A stretch of DNA of 64,000 nt from NCBI GenBank assembly GCA_018399055.1, contig CP073762.1, positions 1,054,001-1,118,000 on the forward strand, in the 5' to 3' direction. The notes under the pieces were generated by a model, which did no database searches, had not been told where the DNA came from, and saw only the letters and a program-made list of their open reading frames with translations. Position numbers and translations under genes: made by a program. Source of the stretch: Simkaniaceae bacterium. GTDB taxonomy: Bacteria; Chlamydiota; Chlamydiia; Chlamydiales; Simkaniaceae. Numbering within the stretch: position 1 is the stretch's first letter; each line of letters begins with the position of its first letter. This document shows positions 18,055 through 26,082 of the stretch, piece by piece.

Positions 18055-18409
18055 TCCGTGCTAAATTAAGTGTAGAACTATACGCCAAACAAATGGCTTG
18101 CTGAGTGGCAAGCGGGAGGTTAATAAATCTCATCAACAGTTTTGGCAAGAGCTAGAATCTTAGGGTTCTAGGGAGGTTGCAGCCTCAGGTCGAGAGCGTA
18201 GCTCTCAGAGACCCGCTTGAAGCGGTCATTTCCTGGGCGACTCTGGTCATCATGTCTCTTATAGAGGCGAAAGGTTTGATTGAGGCTTTGGCTTCTTAAC
18301 CTGGACTTAGCTAGAGGATCAACGCAGCTTCGGACCTTCAATGCGACTGCGTGCTTGATAGGAGACGAAAGGATCCTAGCAAGTCGCGGGAGCTTGAAGG
18401 TTTTTTTTT
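18055..18409 (+). ncRNA. Candidate structured non-coding RNA, family not recognised
   Basis: About 350 bases without a convincing reading frame, richer in G+C (36 of 60 bases at 18181-18240) than the surrounding genes. Stable hairpins: GCTTGC 18096-18101 with GCAAGC 18108-18113; CTAGAA 18152-18157 with TTCTAG 18166-18171; GAGAGC 18192-18197 with GCTCTC 18201-18206; CCGCT 18213-18217 with AGCGG 18221-18225; and a long 3' hairpin followed by nine T. A T-run only on the plus strand fixes the direction. A weak promoter (TTGTGA about 18012, ACTTAAT about 18036) precedes it. It lacks the hallmarks of tmRNA, RNase P RNA, SRP RNA and 6S RNA. The 5' end is approximate. Confidence 0.55.
18334..18409 (+). 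terminator. Terminator hairpin of the candidate ncRNA
   Basis: ACCTTCAA 18334-18341 pairs with TTGAAGGT 18394-18401, GCGA 18343-18346 with TCGC 18384-18387, CTTG 18354-18357 with CAAG 18380-18383, and TAGGA 18359-18363 with TCCTA 18374-18378. The stem runs directly into T 18401-18409. Confidence 0.75.
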
Positions 18410-18461
18410 ATGCCCTAAGGGCTCGCTTAAGTCAAATTGAGAACTTATTTCTAAACGAGCC

Positions 18462-18863
18462 CTAACGACGAGCACTTCTGGATTTTTCAAATTCACAAAA
18501 ATAGGTCGTTAATGCGACAGAGACTACTGACCACTTCCAGTTTACAGATATGATATGGCGAGAAATTAAATAGGTGATTCCCATATTCGCAATGGCGCGG
18601 AGAAATCCGTGCGAGCGCTGATGCGCTTTTTCTTCGGATTGGAAATATAGATGATCTGCAATAGCTAGAGAATAGGCGGATAAAATGGATGTTGCTCCGA
18701 TCAATCCTGGCTTTAGAACTTTCTGGCCAATCAAATAAGCCGCTACTACGTGGGTAAAGAAAGCTATTCCGGTTTCGCTATACACGCGACCCACAATTTT
18801 ACACCCATTCGTTCTGTCAAACATTTGGTTGAGGGTTGGCTTATCAAAAACGCATTTGGTCAT
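18462..18863 (-). CDS. Hypothetical membrane protein, 133 residues
   Basis: Contains hydrophobic segments at about 29-46 (TGIAFFTHVVAAYLIGQ), 53-70 (PGLIGATSILSAYSLAIA) and 90-120 (AIANMGITYLISRHIISVNW onward). Not recognised. The stop codon lies in the right arm of an inverted repeat (GGGCTCG 18419-18425 with CGAGCCC 18456-18462). It could be a small inclusion-membrane-type protein, but the hydrophobic pattern is not clearly bilobed. No operon partner. Confidence 0.5.
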   Translation of the reverse strand: MTKCVFDKPTLNQMFDRTNGCKIVGRVYSETGIAFFTHVVAAYLIGQKVLKPGLIGATSILSAYSLAIADHLYFQSEEKAHQRSHGFLRAIANMGITYLISRHIISVNWKWSVVSVALTTYFCEFEKSRSARR

Positions 18864-18942
18864 AAGATTTTCTCCGATTTCGCATAGATTTTATGAAATT
18901 TTGAAGAAAAAATAAAGATTTAAAATAGTTGTTTCACCGAAT

Positions 18943-20196
18943 CTAGTTGGAGTTAAGGTTTTTACGTAGATTTTCAAAAAAAATACATCGTCTTTCCATC
19001 TCTCTTTCAAACCCTCGCTCTACAGGGCTGTAGTACTTTTGACGCTCCATTTCTTCAGGGAAGTAGTTTTGTCCTGAAAAAGCATGGGGGTGGTCGTGGT
19101 CATATTTGTAGTTTTGGCCATACCCCTGCTTTTTCATCAGCTCGGTAGGCGCATTCAGTACCGTTTTAGGGGGATCTAGATGGGAGCTCTCGCTAGCTGA
19201 TTTTTGGGCTTTTTTTAGCGCTTGATACGCAGCATTGCTTTTTGGGGCAAGGGCGAGATAGAGGATTATTTCAGCAAGAGCAAGTTCTCCTTCAGGAGAG
19301 CCTAGCCTTTCATAAGTTTGCCATGCTGCAAGAGAGAGGGGGAGGGCTTGTGGATCAGCTAATCCTACATCTTCAATTGCTATCCGAACAATACGTCGAG
19401 CAAGATAATTGGGGTCTTCTCCCCCTTCCAACATCCGTGCAAAATAATACAGAGCTGCATCAGGGTCAGATCCTCGAACAGACTTATGTAGGGCAGAGAT
19501 CAAATTAAAATGGCCGTCATCATGGCGGTCATAGGCTGCGGGTTTTTTTTGCACGAGAGAGCAAAGGGTATTTAGGTCTACTTCTCCCTCTTGGAGAGTT
19601 TGCAGATTCTCTAGTGTGTTAAGAAGGTGGCGTCCGTCACCATGAGAAAATCCAATCAATGCATTTTTAGCTTCAGGCGTAAGGGAGATTTTCTTTGACC
19701 CTGCTTCAAAACTCGTAATGATTTTGGTGAGGGCCTCTGGTGCTAAGTTTGCTAGAGTCAAAACACGGAGGCGAGAGAGGAGGGCATTGTTGATTGTGAA
19801 GGAAGGGTTTTCTGTTGTTGCCCCGATCAAAATTACAGTTCCATCTTCAATACAAGGGAGAAATACATCTTGCTGTGCTTTATTGAAACGGTGAATCTCA
19901 TCGATAAAAAGGATGGGTTGCCCGTGCGTTAGAGGGCGGGATTTTGCTTCTTGTATTGCTTTCTTAATATCGGCAATTCCATTCATTACACCTGTAAAAG
20001 GAATAAAAGGACGGTTAAATGCCTTTGCATAAAGGCGAGCAATGGTTGTTTTCCCACATCCTGGAGGACCCCATAATAAAATAGATAGGGGGCGCCCTTT
20101 TTCGATAATCTTCGAGAGAAGGGAGACAAGGGCATCCTGTCCTACAACTTCATCAAAGGATTGAGGCCTTAACTGTTCAGCAAGTGGAATAGACAT
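18943..20196 (-). CDS. rarA: Replication-associated recombination protein A (RarA/MgsA), AAA+ ATPase
   Basis: 417 residues, normal length. Walker A LLWGPPGCGKTTIARL, Walker B ILFIDEIHRFNKAQQD, sensor 1 GATTENPSF, arginine-finger region NNALLSRLRVL, and the C-terminal MgsA tetramerisation part (QALPLSLAAWQTYERLGSPE; GYGQNYKYDHDHPHAFSGQN). Acts at stalled replication forks together with the clamp loader and SSB. Starts with ATG at 20196, only 12 bases after the permease stop (20209), so it is probably the last gene of the glutaredoxin-permease-rarA transcript. Confidence 0.93.
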   Translation of the reverse strand: MSIPLAEQLRPQSFDEVVGQDALVSLLSKIIEKGRPLSILLWGPPGCGKTTIARLYAKAFNRPFIPFTGVMNGIADIKKAIQEAKSRPLTHGQPILFIDEIHRFNKAQQDVFLPCIEDGTVILIGATTENPSFTINNALLSRLRVLTLANLAPEALTKIITSFEAGSKKISLTPEAKNALIGFSHGDGRHLLNTLENLQTLQEGEVDLNTLCSLVQKKPAAYDRHDDGHFNLISALHKSVRGSDPDAALYYFARMLEGGEDPNYLARRIVRIAIEDVGLADPQALPLSLAAWQTYERLGSPEGELALAEIILYLALAPKSNAAYQALKKAQKSASESSHLDPPKTVLNAPTELMKKQGYGQNYKYDHDHPHAFSGQNYFPEEMERQKYYSPVERGFEREMERRCIFFENLRKNLNSN

Positions 20197-20208
20197 TGCG
20201 TCAGTATA

Positions 20209-21624
20209 TCACTTTCGGTGTTTTTCGGGGACCCATGAGGGTTTCCGAAGCTGATAAATAATAAGAGGGATGGCAACCATGACAAGCAGACTGATGATGA
20301 GTAGCGATTCATATGCAAAAAGGCTTCCGATTTTGAATCCAAGTGGGGGAAAAAAACCAATAAAAATCGCGAATAAGGATGCTAGAATTCCCACGCATGA
20401 GACAAGCCAAATTCCTTTATGAGGATGAGGGATACGGTAGATTCTAGGAACATGGGGGTGCGTATAGCGCAATCGGATTGCAGCAATAAACATGAAGACG
20501 TACATGATAAGATACATTTGCGCTGATAAGGCACTTAAAATCCAATAGGCAGTACTCACGCTTGGCATGTATACAATGATGAATGATGAAATGGTAACAA
20601 TAATTGCCTGAAACAGGAGAAGGTGAGTAGGCATTCCATGTTTATTAAGGTTTTGGAAAAACGGGGGAAGATTTCCATGAACAGAAGTAGTATGAAGCGC
20701 TTTCACAGGTCCCATAATCCATGAGTTTACCTCAGCAACAGCGCCTATGACAAGAAGCCCTGCAAGGACTGGCAGCAGCCAACTCAGACCATAACTTGCT
20801 AAATACAATTTCATGGCTTCCATAAGACCAGCAACTAAGCTCATTTTCTCCTTTGGAATCACAATTCCAATGGAAAGGGCGCCCAGCACGACAAGGAAGA
20901 AGGTGACAATTGCTGCAATAATGATGGCTCGAGGGAAATTCTTTTGAGGGTTTTTGACTTCACCTGCATAACCCGCAGCGACTTCAAAACCCGCAAATGA
21001 GAGAAAAAGACCAGCAAGAAAGACAAGACTCCCAAGCTCTCTAAAGTTAGGAAGGAGTTTATCTGCTTGGAATGGGATTTCGATGGGCCTTCCTAGAGCA
21101 ACCCAAGTCACACCCAATCCAACAATAAATAGCCCAGGGATGATTGTTCCAATAATGACTCCAACTGTGCTGACAATCGTCGAGGTTTCAACTCCAAAGT
21201 AGTTGATGAGAGTCATACCCCAGAAAACAATGAGGACAATTGCCTGAATATAGAGCTTATTATCCGCGAGCTCTGGGTTGATGATATAGGCGAGAGTAGC
21301 AGCCACAAAGGCAAGAATTGCTGGGTACCATGTCACATTGTGGACCCACTGCATCCAAATTGAGAAAAATCCCCATCGATCCCCAAGAGCTTCTCGAACC
21401 CAAACATAGATCCCCCCTGATTTTGTCCATCCTGTTGCTAGTTCAGCTGAAACAAGAGCGCAAGGAATGAGAAAGACAGCAGCCACTACAACAAAGAAGA
21501 AAAGCATCCCCCATCCTAGCTCAGAGACAAGGGGAAGGTTTCGTAGGCTTGCCATCATTGAAATATTCAACATCGCAAGGACAAAAACAGAAATGACTCT
21601 TTTAGGATTTGAGGGGTTTATCAC
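20209..21624 (-). CDS. APC-family amino acid permease (GadC/glutamate-GABA antiporter-like)
   Basis: 471 residues with about 12 transmembrane segments. N-terminal helix 1 region (SLRNLPLVSELGWGMLFFFV) and helix 2-3 (PCALVSAELATGWTKSGGIY) follow the APC fold; the motif FAGFEVAAGYAGEVKNPQKN is the conserved helix 6 and loop of this superfamily. The set containing GadC and Legionella/chlamydial amino-acid antiporters is the closest by appearance; substrate cannot be assigned. Inner membrane. Overlaps the upstream glutaredoxin-like gene by 4 bases. Confidence 0.82.
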   Translation of the reverse strand: MINPSNPKRVISVFVLAMLNISMMASLRNLPLVSELGWGMLFFFVVVAAVFLIPCALVSAELATGWTKSGGIYVWVREALGDRWGFFSIWMQWVHNVTWYPAILAFVAATLAYIINPELADNKLYIQAIVLIVFWGMTLINYFGVETSTIVSTVGVIIGTIIPGLFIVGLGVTWVALGRPIEIPFQADKLLPNFRELGSLVFLAGLFLSFAGFEVAAGYAGEVKNPQKNFPRAIIIAAIVTFFLVVLGALSIGIVIPKEKMSLVAGLMEAMKLYLASYGLSWLLPVLAGLLVIGAVAEVNSWIMGPVKALHTTSVHGNLPPFFQNLNKHGMPTHLLLFQAIIVTISSFIIVYMPSVSTAYWILSALSAQMYLIMYVFMFIAAIRLRYTHPHVPRIYRIPHPHKGIWLVSCVGILASLFAIFIGFFPPLGFKIGSLFAYESLLIISLLVMVAIPLIIYQLRKPSWVPEKHRK

Positions 21625-21881
21625 TCTAATAGATCCTTCTTATCATTTAACCAATCGATGATATCTTGAGATTCATAGAGTGGTTTGCCATCAATAAATA
21701 GACAGGGGGTTTGGGATTTACCACCTAGATGAAGGAGCTCTTCAGTAGACTTTGGATCCTCCTCTATATTTTTCAAAGGGACTTCAAGCCCTTGTTTTTC
21801 AATAAACGCAAGAACCTTCTTTGAATAAGGACAAGTCGGCATATAATAGAGAATCACGATCGGTCGATGATCATCATCCAT
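21621..21881 (-). CDS. Glutaredoxin-like / GST N-terminal domain protein
   Basis: 86 residues, a bare thioredoxin fold. The redox motif CPYS is at residues 17-20 (YYMPTCPYSKKVLAFIEK), the cis-proline is in SQTPCLFIDG, and YESQDIIDWL is the glutathione-binding C-terminal part. One Cys of the usual CPYC pair is Ser, i.e. a monothiol-type site. It is first in an operon with the amino-acid permease, whose start codon overlaps its stop. Cytoplasmic; likely uses glutathione or a related thiol. Confidence 0.82.
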   Translation of the reverse strand: MDDDHRPIVILYYMPTCPYSKKVLAFIEKQGLEVPLKNIEEDPKSTEELLHLGGKSQTPCLFIDGKPLYESQDIIDWLNDKKDLLE

Positions 21882-21959
21882 TGGGAACCTTGAAATTTTT
21901 AAGTGCTTTCTAAAACATTAAGACATATAATTTTTCGCACTATAAGTAAAGGACTTTTC

Positions 21960-23867
21960 ATGTTTTCTATTGACGAACTTACCATGATTTATGGAGATAG
22001 GATCCTCTTTCAGGGTGTTTCATTTCACTTTTCTTCTAGAAGACGCTATGGACTTGTTGGAGCTAATGGTGCAGGGAAGACAACCTTTTTAAAAATCATC
22101 AGTGGATCTCAAGAACCGAGCAGAGGAAATGTCCAGATTCCTAAAGAAGCACGTATTGGCATACTTGACCAAGACTACTATCGCTTTGGCGAAGAGCCGA
22201 TCCTAGACATAGTGATGATGGGGGATACAGAGCTCTGGAAGATCCTTAAAAGAAAAGAAGCCCTTTTAGAAAAGGAGCAACTAACGCATGGCGAAACAGA
22301 AGAGATAAGCGAAATTGAATCTAAGCTGTCGATGCAAGGAGGATATCGCGCAGAGGCAAAAGCGGCCCAACTTCTCAGCGGGCTTGGAATTGAAACCAAG
22401 AGACATGGGATGGCACTCGATGCTTTATCCGGAGGCTATAAACTACGTGTTCTCCTTGCCCAAGTACTATTTGTTCAGCCAGAGATCCTTCTACTTGATG
22501 AGCCGACCAACTACCTCGATCTCTTTTCAATTCGATGGCTTGAGAGATATCTGATTGATTACCCCGGAACGGTTATTCTAAGCTCGCATGATCGATTCTT
22601 CCTGAATCGTGTTTGTCAGGAGGTTCTAGATATTGATTATGGAGAAATGAGACGTTACGTCGGAAACTTTGATCACTTTCTGCAGGAAAAGTCGAAAGGA
22701 GTTGCAGCAAAAGAGTCTCAACTTGAATCGTTTGCAAAAAGAAAGAGAGATATTCAGCGCTTTATAACGCGTTTTAAGGCCAAGGCTTCTAAAGCGCGCC
22801 AAGCTGGGTCCAGGGAAAGGATGATTGAAAAGCTCGAAGAAGAGGAAAAAGAGTATCAACTTCTCCCTTCAACAAGGCAGCATCCCCATTTTCAATTTAT
22901 TTATGCCCGCCCTTCAGGTCAAAGAGCCCTGGTGACAAAAGATCTGGCAAAGTCATTTGGAGAGCATTCTGTATTAAAAGGGGTTTCTTTTGAGGTCGAG
23001 AGGTTTGAAAAAGTGGCAATTGTTGGACCTAATGGGATGGGGAAATCAACTTTGATTGAAATAATCACCAATAATCTTGCTCCTGATCAAGGAGGCTCTC
23101 GGTGGGGATCACACGTTAAATGGGGATACTTCCCTCAAAATTTCCACCGTGTTTTGAGCAAGGAAATGACACTATATGACTGGATTAGTGGAGTTTCGAA
23201 GGGGGTTTCGGATCAAAAAATGAGGCAAACTTTAGGGCAAATGCTTTTTGATGAGCATGCGATTCGAAAAAAAATAGGGGCACTTAGTGGAGGGGAAGGG
23301 GCTCGGCTTGTCTTTGCGCATCTCATGTTGTCTGAGCAGAATTTCCTCATTTTAGATGAACCGACCAACCATCTTGATATGGAAAGTGTTGATGCGCTGA
23401 TTCAAGCTCTCAAGGAATATAAAGGGACTCTTGTTATGGTGAGTCATAATCGTTATTTCATTTCAGAAGTGGCTAATCGAATCATCGAACTCAGGCCAAC
23501 AGGATTGGTTGATTTCCAGGGGGGATATGAGGAATTTGTAGAAGAGCATGAAAGAGATTATTTGGATCAAATTGCTCCAAAATCCGAAGGGAATCAAAAG
23601 AATTACGAAGAGAAGAAAGAAGAGAGAAAAGAAAGAAATCGATTAAAACGAGATATCGAAAGACTCGAAAAAGAAATTGCAAATTCAGAAGAAAAGATCG
23701 AAAAAGTAAACGAACAATTAGCTACTCCTGGGTTTTACGAACAAACACCACCTTCAAAGCAGCAAGAAGTGATCAATCAGAAGGATGCGCTTGAAAAAAA
23801 ACGAGAGTGTGATCTTAATTCTTGGGAAGATAAGATGGATGAATTTTCCATAAGATATTCGAAATAA
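21960..23867 (+). CDS. ABC-F family ATP-binding protein (Uup/EttA-like)
   Basis: 635 residues with two ABC cassettes and no membrane segment. Cassette 1: Walker A GLVGANGAGKTTFLKII, signature LSGGYKLRVLLAQ, Walker B EILLLDEPTNYLDL. Linker of about 80 residues with basic coiled coil. Cassette 2: Walker A AIVGPNGMGKSTLIEII, signature LSGGEGARLVFAH, Walker B NFLILDEPTNHLDM. A charged coiled-coil C-terminal tail (ERNRLKRDIERLEKEI) resembles Uup. ABC-F proteins act on the ribosome. I chose the ATG at 21960 (AAAGGAC ribosome site, fits family start); the frame extends upstream without support. Confidence 0.9.
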   Translation: MFSIDELTMIYGDRILFQGVSFHFSSRRRYGLVGANGAGKTTFLKIISGSQEPSRGNVQIPKEARIGILDQDYYRFGEEPILDIVMMGDTELWKILKRKEALLEKEQLTHGETEEISEIESKLSMQGGYRAEAKAAQLLSGLGIETKRHGMALDALSGGYKLRVLLAQVLFVQPEILLLDEPTNYLDLFSIRWLERYLIDYPGTVILSSHDRFFLNRVCQEVLDIDYGEMRRYVGNFDHFLQEKSKGVAAKESQLESFAKRKRDIQRFITRFKAKASKARQAGSRERMIEKLEEEEKEYQLLPSTRQHPHFQFIYARPSGQRALVTKDLAKSFGEHSVLKGVSFEVERFEKVAIVGPNGMGKSTLIEIITNNLAPDQGGSRWGSHVKWGYFPQNFHRVLSKEMTLYDWISGVSKGVSDQKMRQTLGQMLFDEHAIRKKIGALSGGEGARLVFAHLMLSEQNFLILDEPTNHLDMESVDALIQALKEYKGTLVMVSHNRYFISEVANRIIELRPTGLVDFQGGYEEFVEEHERDYLDQIAPKSEGNQKNYEEKKEERKERNRLKRDIERLEKEIANSEEKIEKVNEQLATPGFYEQTPPSKQQEVINQKDALEKKRECDLNSWEDKMDEFSIRYSK

Positions 23868-23948
23868 TCAGTTTAAGAAAAGATGTTTTCAATAATTATT
23901 ATTCAACATATACAAGAGTTTCGGCATCAAATATTACGAAGATTCGCG

Positions 23949-24080
23949 ATGATTAAGAAGAAAAACATTAGACCAACAACAACAAACCCACTTAAAGAGA
24001 AGCTAAAAGCCAAACGACTGCGTCGTTTTTCTAACGTTCGTCGTTATCCAGTTCGCCAACTATTAAATAGTTGCAAATAA
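23949..24080 (+). CDS. Small basic protein, 43 residues
   Basis: Begins MIKKKNIRPTTTNPLKEKLK and continues with Arg/Lys-rich sequence to NSCK. A GAAGA element sits 7 bases before the ATG. Strongly basic and possibly nucleic-acid binding, but I do not recognise it; it is not L34 or L36. It lies 82 bases after the ABC-F stop and 350 bases before hctB. The frame is open further upstream (to about 23883) without a good ribosome site. Confidence 0.4.
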   Translation: MIKKKNIRPTTTNPLKEKLKAKRLRRFSNVRRYPVRQLLNSCK

Positions 24081-24430
24081 TTGTAATTCAGATTCTTTTG
24101 GATTTTTGCAAATACTTAATACATTAATCTTAAGAAACTTCGGACTTAGTCTTTTTTATTCAAAATTTTCGTGTTTTTTCAATTGTTTTATGAAAATTTC
24201 AAATTTTTTTTTAAATTTATTTTCTTTTCAAAATCGTATTCAGAATAGTTTCAGAGCTGTTTTTTAATAAAATTAAAAACTTTGATCTAATTAAATGTTA
24301 AAAATAATTTTTATTTTTTATTACAAAAACTGTATATTAAAGTTTGTAGGACAAAGTAAGGTTTTTTAAAGCATTTGCAAATTCTAGCTTTAAATCACCA
24401 AAAAGGAATTCCAAATAAGGAGCACAATAC
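24081..24430 (+). promoter_or_regulatory. AT-rich upstream region of hctB
   Basis: 350 bases without a gene, with many A and T tracts. A possible promoter is TTTTTA about 24310 with TATATT 24333-24338. TAAAGTTT at 24338-24345 is identical to the sigma-28 minus-35 consensus, and sigma-28 is known to transcribe hctB in Chlamydia trachomatis, but I find no good GCCGATAA-like minus-10 at the expected distance. AAGGAG ends 8 bases before the hctB ATG. The exact start site is uncertain. Confidence 0.35.
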
Positions 24431-24814
24431 ATGCCTGCTAAGCGAAGAAAAAAAGCAGCTTCTTCTAGAAAAAAGACAACTAGAAAAAAAGCTGTTAGAA
24501 AAACTACTAAGCGTAAAGCTGCTAAGAGAACAACTCGACGCAAAAAAACTACAGCTAAAAAAACTACAGCTAAAAAAGCTACAGCTAAAAAAGCTACTAA
24601 GCGTAAAGCTGCGAAGAAAACCACTCGGCGCAAAAAAACTACAGCTAAAAAAACTACAGCTAAAAAAACTACAGCTAAAAAAACTACAGCTAAAAAAACT
24701 ACTAAGCGTAAAGCTGCGAAGAAAACCACTCGACGCAAAAAGCGCAAAACTACTGCTAAGACAACTGCAGCTAAGCCAGTTCGCAGAAGACGCAGAAGAA
24801 AAACTGCTGCTTAA
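24431..24814 (+). CDS. hctB: Histone H1-like DNA-binding protein (HctB/Hc2 type)
   Basis: 127 residues, almost only Lys, Arg, Ala, Thr. Built of TTAKK and ATKRKAAKKTTRRKK pentapeptide-type repeats; at DNA level a 15-base unit (actacagctaaaaaa) recurs in tandem and a longer block (start aagcgtaaagctgcgaag) occurs twice. Like chlamydial Hc2 and the C-terminal tail of eukaryotic H1, it would condense the chromosome in the infectious stage. Strong ribosome site AAGGAG. Followed by a perfect terminator, so it is monocistronic. Confidence 0.92.
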   Translation: MPAKRRKKAASSRKKTTRKKAVRKTTKRKAAKRTTRRKKTTAKKTTAKKATAKKATKRKAAKKTTRRKKTTAKKTTAKKTTAKKTTAKKTTKRKAAKKTTRRKKRKTTAKTTAAKPVRRRRRRKTAA

Positions 24815-24841
24815 GTTTTAAGCTTCGTTAGTATCCTTTAT

Positions 24842-24876
24842 AAGCTAAGTGGGCGTTTGCCCCACTTAGCTTTTTT
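24842..24876 (+). terminator. Rho-independent terminator of hctB
   Basis: AAGCTAAGTGGG 24842-24853 pairs perfectly with CCCACTTAGCTT 24861-24872 and runs into T 24871-24876. The end of the convergent nitroreductase gene (stop 24866-24868) lies inside the stem. Confidence 0.92.
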
Positions 24877-25435
24877 CATTTAGATCGATAATAAGTTCTT
24901 TAAGAGGTTTACGAGACGAGGGGTTTTCTTTTTCTTGGATATCCTGAGGGAGATCTTCTTTTTTCCCAGGTTTTCCTATAGCAATCATGGCTTCAACAAC
25001 ATAATCATCATGCAGTTTGCAGACTCTTTTAGCTTTTTCATAATCAAAACCTTGCATTCCATGAACTACAAGGTTACGCGCCGCTCCTTCAAGGGCGAGG
25101 TTTTCCCATGCAGCTCCCGTATCAAAGCTATGGGTTGGTGAAGGCTTTCCATTGCTTACAAAAACAGTATGTGAAGCAATGACAACCAAGACGGAAGCAT
25201 CGTCAACCCAAGATTGATTAAAAGGGACGAGGAGCTCAAATAAAGCCCGCCAAGCCTCTGTTTCTCTTTTTGCGTATACAAATCGCCATGGTTGCGCGTT
25301 ATACGATGAGGGGGTCCATCTCGCAGCTTCAAAAAGAGGAAAAAGTTCATCGTCTGAAAGAGGTTCGCCCGACATTGCTCGTGGTGACCACCTGTTTAGG
25401 ATGAGAGGTTCAATAGGATAATCAGGCTGTCTCAT
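24866..25435 (-). CDS. Nitroreductase-family flavoprotein
   Basis: 189 residues from the ATG at 25435 (MRQPDYPIEPLILNRWSPRA); AAGGAG 8 bases upstream of that ATG decides the start over the in-frame upstream ATG at 25486. FMN-binding landmarks of the family: NRWSPRAM, ARWTPSSYNAQPWRFVYA, and the C-terminal VEAMIAIGKPGKKEDLP. Reduces quinones or nitro compounds with NAD(P)H; substrate unknown. It overlaps the PAP2 gene stop by 14 bases and is probably co-transcribed with it. Confidence 0.85.
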   Translation of the reverse strand: MRQPDYPIEPLILNRWSPRAMSGEPLSDDELFPLFEAARWTPSSYNAQPWRFVYAKRETEAWRALFELLVPFNQSWVDDASVLVVIASHTVFVSNGKPSPTHSFDTGAAWENLALEGAARNLVVHGMQGFDYEKAKRVCKLHDDYVVEAMIAIGKPGKKEDLPQDIQEKENPSSRKPLKELIIDLNEKS

Positions 25436-26033
25436 ATAAGGGGCTCCTTGTGATGGAATTGATAAAGTGATGAACCCCACTTGCAATCACTAGAGAAATG
25501 GCTGCAGTTCCAATAATATCACTAGCAAAGTGACCTAAAAGGAAAATACGGCTCGTAGTTAATAGGGCTGCAACGGAAAAAAAATAGATTCGAAATCTGG
25601 GAAAAAGGAGAGCAAGAGAGCTGGCTAAGGTAAAAGCAGCCATCGAATGTCCAGAAGGAAATGAATGAAAGTGGTGGTCCCACTCAAAACCGTAAAAGCC
25701 GTAGACCCCCTTTTTCAGGAAAATATCAGGGCGTGCTCGCCCAATTATGATTTTGAAAATCCGGACAAAAGCGATAGAGAGACATTGAGCGACCAATATT
25801 TCAAAAAAGGGGAGGCTCCACCTACTTTTTTTCAGACGTGTGATCACAAATCCACCTGCTGATAGAGCTAAATAGAGGGGAGGAAAGATCAGTAGAGTGC
25901 ACCCTTTAAAGATCATCCGATAAGCTTTTGCATAGGGAGATACTAGCATCGCCACCTGTTGATCGACGAAGAAATATGAGGCGCATCCAATGAGGAGCAA
26001 AAAAAAGGATTTGCGAACATTCATGTTATTCAT
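25422..26033 (-). CDS. PAP2-family membrane phosphatase
   Basis: 203 residues, about 5-6 transmembrane segments. The three PAP2 motifs are present: KIIIGRARP, FPSGHSMAAFT, and SRIFLLGHFASDIIG with the catalytic His. Such enzymes remove phosphate from lipid substrates (phosphatidic acid, PGP, undecaprenyl diphosphate or lipid A); which one is not decidable. Active site faces the periplasm by family analogy. Second gene of the pair, the nitroreductase, overlaps its stop. Confidence 0.88.
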   Translation of the reverse strand: MNNMNVRKSFFLLLIGCASYFFVDQQVAMLVSPYAKAYRMIFKGCTLLIFPPLYLALSAGGFVITRLKKSRWSLPFFEILVAQCLSIAFVRIFKIIIGRARPDIFLKKGVYGFYGFEWDHHFHSFPSGHSMAAFTLASSLALLFPRFRIYFFSVAALLTTSRIFLLGHFASDIIGTAAISLVIASGVHHFINSITRSPLYETA

Positions 26034-26082
26034 AGAATATGAAAATTTAACAAGTTAACCCATTCAACGCAAGGGATACGAT

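Noticed and set aside
18061-18105. Possible tmRNA tag: a 14-codon run from GCT ending TGC TGA
   Set aside because: No tRNA-like ends, no GGTTCGAA T-arm and no CCA in the vicinity; the tag does not end in the usual Ala-Ala.
18419-18462. GGGCTCG / CGAGCCC inverted repeat as terminator of the minus-strand gene
   Set aside because: On that strand the stem is followed by A-rich, not T-rich, sequence.
24540-24720. Direct repeats that could suggest a CRISPR-like array
   Set aside because: Units are contiguous, in frame with hctB and have no unique spacers.
24337-24747. Long hydrophobic frame on the minus strand full of VFLAVV repeats
   Set aside because: It is the mirror of the Lys/Ala/Thr codon repeats of hctB; no ribosome site, and hctB is the obvious gene.
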